Assembly (NCBI GenBank): GCA_002842085.1
Contig: PHCA01000019.1
Coordinates: 1-39,661, forward strand
Source of the DNA: Chloroflexi bacterium HGW-Chloroflexi-1
GTDB taxonomy: Bacteria; Chloroflexota; Anaerolineae; CG2-30-64-16
Length of the DNA stretch: 39,661 nucleotides
Direction: 5' to 3'
This document shows, piece after piece, positions 1 to 6,962 of this stretch (positions within the stretch are counted from its first letter, which is position 1; each line of letters starts with the position of its first letter). The position numbers were made by a program, and so were the translations under genes. A model generated the notes under the pieces. The model was not told the origin of the DNA, made no database searches, and was given only the letters and a program-made list of their open reading frames with translations.

Positions 1-164
1 TGCATGTATGGCTCCAAATCCATAAGTTGCGCGTCGATCTGGCCTGGATCCCAACCTACCCCTCGGTCGGGATCCACACCCTCCTGGGCTGACGCTACCG
101 TCAGCAACGAGCTGACCAGCAGCACCAACAACACGAACACCGAAACAAACTTCCCCTTGCGCAT
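1..164 (-). CDS. N-terminal part of a secreted protein (runs off the window)
   Basis: This short reading frame is absent from the ORF track because it is cut by the window edge. It starts with ATG behind a strong AGGAGGT ribosome site. It encodes a clear signal peptide: MRKGK, then a hydrophobic run (VFVLLVLLVSSLL), then an AxA-type cleavage site (TVASA-QE). The visible mature part (EGVDPDRGVGWDPGQID) is not a family I recognise. A near-consensus sigma-70 promoter lies upstream, so it probably has its own transcript rather than belonging to the ABC operon. The LuxR-type regulator just upstream on the same strand could control it, but that is inference. Confidence 0.7.
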   Translation of the reverse strand, partial: MRKGKFVSVFVLLVLLVSSLLTVASAQEGVDPDRGVGWDPGQIDAQLMDLEPYM

Positions 165-222
165 TTCAAACCTCCTGTGTTGATAAACTCACCGGCATGC
201 TTTAAGTACTAGCATACCACAA

Positions 223-252
223 ATTATACTATACATATCGTGGCCGTGTCAA
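223..252 (-). promoter_or_regulatory. Sigma-70 promoter for the secreted protein
   Basis: On the minus strand TTGACA and TATAAT are separated by 18 bases, close to the housekeeping consensus. The TATAGTATAAT stretch gives overlapping -10 options. It lies about 60 bases upstream of the ATG at 164 and reads toward it. A small inverted repeat (ATGCT...AGCAT) sits between promoter and gene and could be an operator. Confidence 0.65.
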
Positions 253-295
253 CGACCAAAACGGCAGTTTTAACCTGCTACTTTTGACAGGTCTG

Positions 296-315
296 ACCTG
301 GCGTAAACGCCAGGT
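296..315 (-). terminator. Hairpin downstream of the LuxR-type gene
   Basis: A perfect 8-bp stem (ACCTGGCG / CGCCAGGT) with a TAAA loop lies about 60 bases after the regulator's stop codon. No run of T follows, so it is only a weak terminator candidate and may simply stabilise the mRNA end. Confidence 0.35.
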
Positions 316-373
316 AAAGCTGGCCGTCCAGGTCCGGTCCCACCTGATCGGGATTACCCCTGTCCAGTAGGCC

Positions 374-850
374 TCACGCCGTTCTATCCTCCTCACCCAG
401 CCCGTGCCGCACGGCCCAGATGGCCGCCTCCGTCCGTGAGTGCACCTCGATCTTGTCATAGATGTTCCGCAGATGGAAACGCACCGTCCGCTCACTGATG
501 GTCAACCCTTTTGCCATACGGCGGTTGTCCCAGCCACGCGCCAGCAATCGCAACACTTCCAACTCTCGGTCGGTCAGCCCGGCCACTGCCGGCTCTGCTC
601 CCCGCGCCCAGGCGGCCACCTTGGCCGCCACCGGCGGGCTGAAGTAGCCCCCCCCGCCCTTAGCCGCTGCCACAATCGTCTCCGGCGCCTCCTCCTTCAA
701 CAGGTAGTAGCCCACTGCCCCGGCCTCCAGCATCCCGCGCACGTACCGATCCTCGTCGTAGGCGCTGAGCGCCAGTACCCGCACCGGCAGGCCATTGTTC
801 CGAAGGAGGGGATGGTCGTCGGCCAAAAGCACGCCAATCACCTTGCTCAC
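374..850 (-). CDS. LuxR/NarL-type response regulator with an internally deleted receiver
   Basis: The C-terminal half is a typical GerE helix-turn-helix (LTDRELEVLRLLARG, then SERTVRFHLRNIYDKI). The N-terminal half begins like a receiver (VLLADDHPLLR) and ends like one (LPVRVLALSAYDED, GYYLLKEE). The segment between them, including the phospho-accepting Asp, is missing: about 55-60 residues by comparison with the family. The frame stays open, so a DNA-binding protein that cannot be phosphorylated normally may be made. I prefer the GTG start at 850 (GGAGAGGG ahead of it; 158 aa); the track's ATG at 946 adds 32 residues I do not recognise. It follows the permease genes on the same strand and may be co-transcribed with them. 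Confidence 0.75.
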   Translation of the reverse strand: MSKVIGVLLADDHPLLRNNGLPVRVLALSAYDEDRYVRGMLEAGAVGYYLLKEEAPETIVAAAKGGGGYFSPPVAAKVAAWARGAEPAVAGLTDRELEVLRLLARGWDNRRMAKGLTISERTVRFHLRNIYDKIEVHSRTEAAIWAVRHGLGEEDRTA

Positions 851-949
851 ATTGCCCTCTCCGCGGGATGGGCTATCACCCCGTCCTACTTTTAGCAACA
901 CGTCAAGCTCCTCCGCCGCGTAAATCAAGCGACCGGGGCACCGCATCAG

Positions 950-1810
950 TCAGATTTTCAGCCCCTCCACCGCCCCTTTGATGAACCACCTCTGCAGGAA
1001 GATGAAAACGAGTACGACAGGCATTGCGGTGAGGAGCACGCTGGTCGCTGTAACTCCATAGCTACTTATTTCCCCGAGGGCTGGAGATGTAAAAAGAATA
1101 GAGCCCAACCCGGCGGAGAGGGTCAGTTTATCCGCCGTATCAATCATCGTAAGGCAGACAATATATTCTCCCCAGATAGCAATGAACTGCATGATCGCAA
1201 CCAGCACCATGCCGGAAGTTGCCAAAGGCATCATAATCTGAAAACATATCCGCAGATCCGATGCGCCATCGATGCGGGCAGCGTCCTCCAACTCAGCAGG
1301 TATGCCGAGAAAAACCTGGCGCATGAGAAATAAGTTGATCCCGCCACCTCCCGAGTACAATAGGATCAGGCCGATCAAGGAGTTTCTCAAGTGTAACTTG
1401 TGCATCAGCTCGTATTGCGCCATTAATGTGCCGGCGGCCGGCAGAAACATCAACACGATAAAGAGTCCGAAGATTGCATCCCGGCCCCAGAACCGTAAGC
1501 GCGCCAGGGCGTAGCCGGCCAATGAGACTATGATCACGGTCAGCACTACGCTGTTTATGGTTACAAAGATACTGTTTCGGTAAAGATTGAGCAACTGGTT
1601 CGCGCCAGCCCCCGCCAGCACAAATCGATAGTTTTCCAGAGTAAAGTAGTGGGGAAAGAGCGCAGGGAGGGTGGTATATAACTCCCGTTGACCTTTGAAC
1701 GATGAAGAAAGCGCCCAGAGAAAAGGGAACAGCCCAAAAGAGGCGGCCACGATCATGATCGGGTGCACAAGCAAACCTGTGACTCTTTTTTTCCAGCGTG
1801 CCATGTTCAT
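950..1810 (-). CDS. Sugar ABC transporter permease, MalG type
   Basis: This 286-residue membrane protein has about six hydrophobic segments and the permease EAA loop (IPAELEDAARIDGAS...PLATSG), which contacts the ATPase. The family (binding-protein-dependent transport inner membrane component, MalG/UgpE-like) forms a heterodimer with a MalF-type partner and passes sugars or sugar-phosphate compounds through the membrane. The partner gene ends 15 bases upstream, so the two are translated from one operon. The substrate cannot be told from sequence. No ATP-binding gene is present; many CUT1 importers share one ATPase encoded elsewhere. Confidence 0.9.
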   Translation of the reverse strand: MNMARWKKRVTGLLVHPIMIVAASFGLFPFLWALSSSFKGQRELYTTLPALFPHYFTLENYRFVLAGAGANQLLNLYRNSIFVTINSVVLTVIIVSLAGYALARLRFWGRDAIFGLFIVLMFLPAAGTLMAQYELMHKLHLRNSLIGLILLYSGGGGINLFLMRQVFLGIPAELEDAARIDGASDLRICFQIMMPLATSGMVLVAIMQFIAIWGEYIVCLTMIDTADKLTLSAGLGSILFTSPALGEISSYGVTATSVLLTAMPVVLVFIFLQRWFIKGAVEGLKI

Positions 1811-1825
1811 TGCAAAATCTCCTTG

Positions 1826-2752
1826 TCAGGCCTTTTCGCTCTTGAAGAATTTGAACACGATAGTCACCAGGCCCAGGTTGACCAACCCGGCAAACAACGC
1901 CATGGCCGCCCCATAGCCCAGGCGGGCATTCCCTTGGAAAGCTTGCTGCCAGCCATACAGAGCCAGGGTCTTGCCAATGTTGGCGGGTCCCTCGCCGAAG
2001 GTCATCATTTCTACCATTCCCGCTCCTAAGAAGGCTACATGGGTGACGATAAAGAGGAGCATGATATTTCTGATGCCGGGCAGCTCAATAAACCGGAATT
2101 CCTGCCAGCTATTGGCGCCATCCAGACGCGCGGCCTCATACAACTCTGATGGAATGTTGTAGAGCCCGATCAGGAAGAGCAGCGCATTGTGGCCAAAGCT
2201 CTTCCAGATACAGGCCAGACCGATGGCGGGCCAGTACCAGGAAGCGCTGGAAGTCCAGGCCGGCGGATCGGGCCAGATCTTCAAGACCTCACTGAGAAAG
2301 TGGTTCAAGTAGCCATAATTTGGCTCATAGATCTGTAGCCACATAGGCATGGATGTAGCGACGGGGATCACCCACGGTAGGGTAATCAATACCCTGTAAA
2401 CGGTCGCGAGCCCACTCGTTTTGACTCTGTTCAGTACGACGGCGGTGAAAAGGGCGAGTACGGCGACGAAGGGATACACACTCACATACAAAAGGGCGGA
2501 CGCCTTCACACCCTGCCAGACGCGTGGGTCTTGCAATAACTCGATGAAGTTAGCGAACCCTATAAAGGAGTTGAAAAAGGACCACGACTGGCGCTCCATG
2601 AGGCGATAGTCCTGCAAAGCGATCAGAATTCCCCGGACATAAGGATAAGCTCCAAAGATCAGCCACATGCCGACTATAGGGGCAACGAAGAGATAACCGT
2701 ATAAATTCCCCAACTTCTTGCGCCAGGTCTGCTTTCCCGCTTGCTTGGCCAT
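1826..2752 (-). CDS. Sugar ABC transporter permease, MalF type
   Basis: This 308-residue integral membrane protein opens with a cytoplasmic basic segment and a first membrane helix (LYGYLFVAPIVGMWLIFGAYP), as in MalF/UgpA permeases. Its EAA loop reads IPSELYEAARLDGANSWQEFRFIELPGI. It should pair with the MalG-type protein encoded just downstream. Upstream on the same strand are the PHP gene and the solute-binding gene, giving the order binding protein, PHP, MalF, MalG. A truncated mobile element separates it from the PHP gene, which may affect transcription across the operon. Confidence 0.9.
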   Translation of the reverse strand: MAKQAGKQTWRKKLGNLYGYLFVAPIVGMWLIFGAYPYVRGILIALQDYRLMERQSWSFFNSFIGFANFIELLQDPRVWQGVKASALLYVSVYPFVAVLALFTAVVLNRVKTSGLATVYRVLITLPWVIPVATSMPMWLQIYEPNYGYLNHFLSEVLKIWPDPPAWTSSASWYWPAIGLACIWKSFGHNALLFLIGLYNIPSELYEAARLDGANSWQEFRFIELPGIRNIMLLFIVTHVAFLGAGMVEMMTFGEGPANIGKTLALYGWQQAFQGNARLGYGAAMALFAGLVNLGLVTIVFKFFKSEKA

Positions 2753-2788
2753 GTTCGCAACCTCTACTTGAGTTTAGGGTTCAGCTTG

Positions 2789-2889
2789 GTAACTGCTCAG
2801 ACATAGAACCCTTGCGAAGGTTTGTGAGCAGATTTCAGGCCGGAAGTGTCCTCGTCAGCCAAGAATCGCTCTATCGGTAAGGCTATTCG
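2789..2889 (-). repeat. MITE-like element, family B (GTAACTNCTCAG ends), truncated copy B4
   Basis: This stretch is the reverse complement of the elements at 18721 and 24690. It carries the GTAACTGCTCAG terminus, the AACCCTTGCGAAGGTT block and the body. The other terminus is missing: similarity stops at GCGAATAGCC, inside the PHP reading frame. The PHP gene therefore takes its last ten or so codons and its stop from this element. Confidence 0.75.
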
Positions 2890-3814
2890 CGTTGGTCCAT
2901 GCCATGTGTCCCTGTGTATCCGCGCATTGGATTCTGATATATTTCTCCTGCCCCCGGAGCTTGTATTCAATTTCCTGCAACGGCGCTCTTTTTAGCGCCG
3001 TAAACATCTCCCCGTACCCGCCGTATCCGCCTGGTGCAATAAAAGAAATTGATCGAACCGGCGAAGTTGCAACAAAAATACTGTTCTTACTGATTTCAAC
3101 GTTTTTTATTTCTGGCCCCCAGCTCGCATAAAAAAGACCTTTTTTAATCGAGCTCATGATATCCCCTACGGTCAGTTTCTCGGATTTCACCATAATCCAC
3201 GCGCCACAGAGATCATTCTGACGATGGTCATTGAATTGATGATGAGCATCATCACTGGCAAACCCGAACACATTCCTGCCCCGGATCAAAAGGTCATCCC
3301 AGTGGCTTAGAGAATAACCCTTATCCACGCTGTAGAGACAGTTGGTATTGAAGACTTCTATGCCAATATATCCGTGACAGGAAAAAAGATCATTGGTGGT
3401 CAGTGCAGACCAGTAAGGATGACCCACTATGATTTCGCCGTTCTGTGACTTGATCAAATCAATCATTTCCTGTGGCTGGATTTCCCCCAACTTCTTTTTC
3501 ACCATTGGAATTTCGTCTTCTGCATAAACTAATTCTTCTCGCAGGTCCAACCCCACAAAATGAAAGTTTGTCTTTGCCTCGGTGGCGCCAAAATGAAATT
3601 CCTCCCCGGCAATTAGCAGAACTCCGGAATTTTCCTCAACCGTCGTCAGACGCCAGTGGTCGGTTATGCTCAAAAAGTGATATCCCGCCTGGTGATACTG
3701 CTTCACAGTATCTTGGGGTGATAGTCCTCCATCCGAATTTGTTGTATGAGTGTGTAAATTTCCTTTATACCAGTTGCCTTTGGCTTCAAATGGATTGTTG
3801 AACTTTACTTCCAT
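2855..3814 (-). CDS. PHP-domain metal-dependent phosphoesterase
   Basis: The protein begins with the PHP signature (GNLHTHTTNSDGG), followed by ITDHW, GEEFHF, VGHPYWS and a late SDDAHH, the usual His/Asp ligands of a metal cluster that hydrolyses phosphoesters. I choose ATG 3814 (GGGGG ahead of it; 319 aa) over the track's start 26 codons upstream, which lies in non-conserved sequence. It sits inside an ABC importer operon, so it may process an imported phosphorylated compound; this is inference. The C-terminus is odd: after AWTN it reads ANSLTDRAILG and stops, which is the translation of an adjacent repeat element rather than family sequence. Its base composition appears more AT-rich than the genes around it. 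Confidence 0.85.
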   Translation of the reverse strand: MEVKFNNPFEAKGNWYKGNLHTHTTNSDGGLSPQDTVKQYHQAGYHFLSITDHWRLTTVEENSGVLLIAGEEFHFGATEAKTNFHFVGLDLREELVYAEDEIPMVKKKLGEIQPQEMIDLIKSQNGEIIVGHPYWSALTTNDLFSCHGYIGIEVFNTNCLYSVDKGYSLSHWDDLLIRGRNVFGFASDDAHHQFNDHRQNDLCGAWIMVKSEKLTVGDIMSSIKKGLFYASWGPEIKNVEISKNSIFVATSPVRSISFIAPGGYGGYGEMFTALKRAPLQEIEYKLRGQEKYIRIQCADTQGHMAWTNANSLTDRAILG

Positions 3815-3890
3815 CAATTCCCCCGGGATACAACTATTGTACACCAAAAAATGCGTCGTTGTAGTATTCAATAGTGTAGGGACCGCCGCC

Positions 3891-3925
3891 ACGTGCCTGG
3901 CACTTTTCGGAAGTGCCAGGCACGT
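3891..3925. repeat. Perfect inverted repeat in the gap between the binding protein and PHP genes
   Basis: Two 15-base arms (ACGTGCCTGGCACTT and its complement) flank a TTCGG loop. It lies between two genes of one operon. It could act as a processing hairpin that separates the abundant binding-protein message from the rest, or be a dispersed palindrome. There is no T run, so simple termination is unlikely. Confidence 0.6.
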
Positions 3926-4001
3926 CCGCCCCGAATTAAGGAGAGGAAAGAGAGAAAAAACCCCCTCCTTCCTCTCACTGCTGCGGGCAACGTGCCCGGC
4001 C

Positions 4002-5447
4002 CTACTTCTTCATCTCCGCTGCCATCTCTGCCTGGGCTGCCGCCATCCCAGCTTCGGCAGTCTCCTTACCCAGCAGGAAGTTGACGAAGTGTGGTACGAT
4101 AAAGCCGTTGTACACGCTGGGCCACTTGGTGCTAGGTGTGGGGGAAGCTGCCCCAAGAAGCGTTCTCACACCTAGCGCCCAGCTCTGGGTGACATCGTCG
4201 GGGTTGATGTACTTATCATATGCAGATACGTAGGGGCTCATCTTACCCGACTTGAACACTCCCCGCTGCCAGGTCTCGTTATCCGGGTCCAACAGCCAGA
4301 CGAAGAAGTCCATCGTCTCCTGAGGGTAGGGAGCGCCGTTGTAGAGAACGACGCTTGTGCTCCACATGTTCGTACCTACCTTCTCCTTCTCCATACCTGG
4401 CCCCGGCGGGGTAAGCATGATCCCTAAATTCTCGTAGCCCCAGATCAGGGCGCCCCAACTGGCCATAGAGACCTGGCTGACGGCCATGGCCACCTTGCCC
4501 GTCTTCCAGATCTCAGGATAGGGCCAGGTTTCCCAGCCTTTAGGAACTACGTCGGCATCGATGAACTTTTTGGTGGTCTCCATGGCCGCGATCCAGCCGG
4601 GATCGGTGATGTTCCACAGCCCCTCAGGGGTGAAGAGCTTATCGGATGGGCTGAAGGCCTGATGGAGGGCGGACATGTAGCGCCAGGCGACAGCGGGAGT
4701 GGGCGCGAAGCCGAAGACCTTCTGATCCTTGAACTTCTCCTGGACCTTCTTGGCCGCATCGAGCACCTCATCCCAGGTCTTCGGCGGCTCTGGGTAGCCC
4801 ACCGCGGCCAGGTAGTCTTTCCGGTACATAAAGACCACCACATTCATACTTACCGGTAGGGCATACAGCTTGCCCTGGTAGGTGTTCTCGCCCCGTGATA
4901 CCGGGAATAGCTGTTCCTGGATCCGCTGAGCCGCGGTGACGTACTGGCTGGCCTGGATATAGGGTTCTATGGGTACGATGTCCTCCAGCCCTACGGCTGT
5001 CACCATGGCAGTGAAGGGGGACAGGGCAGTCGTGCCATTCCATATCATCTTCCCATCTTTACGCATCTGCCCGAGGAGCGGATCGCCTGGACCCTTTCCT
5101 GCCGGATCCAGCACGATCTTCACGTTGTCCTTGGCTCTCTCCGGCAGATCATTATAGATGGTAACGCACATATCAAGCGGCATCTCGGCCGTCTGGTAGC
5201 CAACCCTGAGAATTTTGACCTCTTTCTTCGCTACGGGTGGGGCCACGGTCACCGGTACTTCTTTGATGACCTCGACGACCTGCGGCGCCACGGTTACCGG
5301 CACTTCCTTGATGACCTCAACGACCTGCGGTGGCACGGTTGCCGCCGGGACCTGCGGTGCGGCCGGCGCACAACCGGCCACTACTCCCAGGAGCATAATG
5401 AACAGCATACCGATCGCTATCTGCCGTCGGTGGGTGAGTGTAGACAT
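4002..5447 (-). CDS. ABC transporter solute-binding lipoprotein, family 1
   Basis: This 481-residue protein has a lipoprotein signal ending in VVAGC, then a flexible linker containing two copies of VVEVIKEVPVTVAP, then a family 1 extracellular sugar-binding fold. It captures a solute outside the membrane for the MalF/MalG permeases downstream. ATG 5447 is chosen because AAGGAGAA precedes it and the signal peptide starts there; the track's longer start adds 28 unrelated residues. It is the first gene of the operon. Its ligand is unknown. Confidence 0.9.
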   Translation of the reverse strand: MSTLTHRRQIAIGMLFIMLLGVVAGCAPAAPQVPAATVPPQVVEVIKEVPVTVAPQVVEVIKEVPVTVAPPVAKKEVKILRVGYQTAEMPLDMCVTIYNDLPERAKDNVKIVLDPAGKGPGDPLLGQMRKDGKMIWNGTTALSPFTAMVTAVGLEDIVPIEPYIQASQYVTAAQRIQEQLFPVSRGENTYQGKLYALPVSMNVVVFMYRKDYLAAVGYPEPPKTWDEVLDAAKKVQEKFKDQKVFGFAPTPAVAWRYMSALHQAFSPSDKLFTPEGLWNITDPGWIAAMETTKKFIDADVVPKGWETWPYPEIWKTGKVAMAVSQVSMASWGALIWGYENLGIMLTPPGPGMEKEKVGTNMWSTSVVLYNGAPYPQETMDFFVWLLDPDNETWQRGVFKSGKMSPYVSAYDKYINPDDVTQSWALGVRTLLGAASPTPSTKWPSVYNGFIVPHFVNFLLGKETAEAGMAAAQAEMAAEMKK

Positions 5448-5643
5448 GGTTCTTCTCCTTTTTTGTTTCCTGATTGCTTGACAATGTGGACAGGGTTTGA
5501 TAGACTGAAGAGGTTGATTTGGCTTTGGCACACCTCCTTCCCAGCCCTGGGCTGAAGAGCGAATGAGCGTAAAGATATGATGGGGGGCGGATGGTACGGT
5601 AGATGATGCATTTATACTGAACGGAAATGGATGCAGTGCAAAC

Positions 5644-5699
5644 GGAGTCGAGCCTTTAGGCGGAAATCAAGCGCAAAAACCGGCTAAAGCCTCGATTCC
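5644..5699. repeat. Long imperfect hairpin between divergent transcription units
   Basis: Two roughly 20-base arms (GGAGTCGAGCCTTTAGGCGG and CCGGCTAAAGCCTCGATTCC) pair at about 17 positions around a 16-base A-rich loop. It lies between the start of the binding-protein gene and the start of the receiver gene. It may be a dispersed repeat or a regulatory structure. On the minus strand just left of it, TTGCAC and TATAAA with a 19-base spacer could be a weak promoter for the ABC operon. Confidence 0.45.
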
Positions 5700-5741
5700 A
5701 ATGCACTCGTTCAAGGAGACACGGAAACGACTGAAAGCGTT

Positions 5742-6929
5742 GTGATAAAACCGGGCAACGACTGCGTCGCGCGGGTCAAGGACGCGCTGGAGCACTTGTA
5801 TGACCTGCGGTACCTGGAGCAGCACCCGCTGGCCGCGGCGCCACAGGACCAGGCCACCCCGGCGCTGGACCTGGCCGGGCAACGGCTGCGCCGCGAACTG
5901 GCCGCGGCCATCGAATCCCTCAGCCCCGGGCCGCGCGCCTCTTTTCGCGCGCCCCAGGCGCGCGCCTACAACCTGCTGACCATGCACTATGTCGAGGGGA
6001 TGACCGTCCAGGAGGCGGCGTTCAAACTGGGCATCTCGCGCCGCCAGGCGCACCGCGACTTGAGCGAGGCTCGCCAGAGCGTAGCCGCGGTATTCGCAGC
6101 CCGGCGGTCCACGCCGGCAGTCCCTGAGTCGGGCACGGCGCAGCTCTCGTCGGCCCACGCCGAGGTGGCCCGGCTGAAGCTGCGGTTGCGGCCCACCGAC
6201 ATCCACGGCCTCATCCAGCGCAGCCAGGAGATGGTGGCGCGCCTGGTGGCCCAGCGCGGCGTGCTGCTCACCTGGGATGTCCCGCGGGAGCCGGTAGCCC
6301 TGCCCACCGATCCAACGGCGGCCGAGCAGGTGCTCGTCAGCGCGTTCAGCCGCGCGATTGGCCAGGCCCTGCCGGGAGAACTGCGGTTGGCGCTGGCGGT
6401 CGCAGAGAAGCAGGTCACGCTGACCCTGTGCTACGTCCCGGAACGACCACAGCCGGCCGCCGCGGCGCTGGATCAGGTGACCGCGCTGTTGGCCGACCGG
6501 CTGGGGTGGCGTGTGCGTCAGGAGGAGCAGCCGGACGACCGGCGGGTCGTGACGCTCGCCATGCCGCGGCAGGGGGCCGTGATCCTGGTGATCGACGACA
6601 ATGCGGGGCTGGTCACGCTGATCGAGCGCTACCTGACTGACCATGCCTACCAGGTCGTGCCGGCGCAGGATGGCCGCGAGGGGTTGCGCCTGGCCCAGGA
6701 GTTGCTACCCACCGCGATCGTGCTCGATGTAATGATGCCGGAGATGTCGGGCTGGGAGGTTTTACAACGCCTGCGCAACTATCCCAAAACGGCGCAGATC
6801 CCGGTGATCATCTGCTCGGTGTTGAACAATCCAGCTCTGGCCTACTCGCTCGGCGCATCTCTGGTCTTGCCCAAGCCAATCAATCGAGAGGACGTATTGA
6901 GCGCGCTCAGGCAGTTGGGGGTGGGGTGA
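5742..6929 (+). CDS. Response regulator with N-terminal sigma-70 region 4-like HTH and C-terminal receiver
   Basis: Residues about 45-120 resemble a sigma-70 region 4 or ECF-type helix-turn-helix (YVEGMTVQEAAFKLGISRRQAHRDLSEAR). The middle looks like a weakened kinase ATP-binding fold (degenerate, no clear N/G boxes). The last 125 residues are a complete receiver: VIDDN, phospho-acceptor in VLDVMMPEMSG, then ICSV and LPKP. This reverses the common receiver-then-HTH order. The only start in frame is GTG 5742; an AAGGAG lies too far upstream to be certain. It converges on the hybrid kinase with 33 bases between stops. That convergence suggests a partner pair, though this is not proven. Confidence 0.85.
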   Translation: MIKPGNDCVARVKDALEHLYDLRYLEQHPLAAAPQDQATPALDLAGQRLRRELAAAIESLSPGPRASFRAPQARAYNLLTMHYVEGMTVQEAAFKLGISRRQAHRDLSEARQSVAAVFAARRSTPAVPESGTAQLSSAHAEVARLKLRLRPTDIHGLIQRSQEMVARLVAQRGVLLTWDVPREPVALPTDPTAAEQVLVSAFSRAIGQALPGELRLALAVAEKQVTLTLCYVPERPQPAAAALDQVTALLADRLGWRVRQEEQPDDRRVVTLAMPRQGAVILVIDDNAGLVTLIERYLTDHAYQVVPAQDGREGLRLAQELLPTAIVLDVMMPEMSGWEVLQRLRNYPKTAQIPVIICSVLNNPALAYSLGASLVLPKPINREDVLSALRQLGVG

Positions 6930-6962
6930 GGGGGCGATCACCCTTTATTTCATCCGCAGTCC

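Noticed and set aside
1-5447. A complete ABC importer
   Set aside because: No ATP-binding protein gene is present, so it can only be called a partial importer operon that relies on an ATPase encoded elsewhere.
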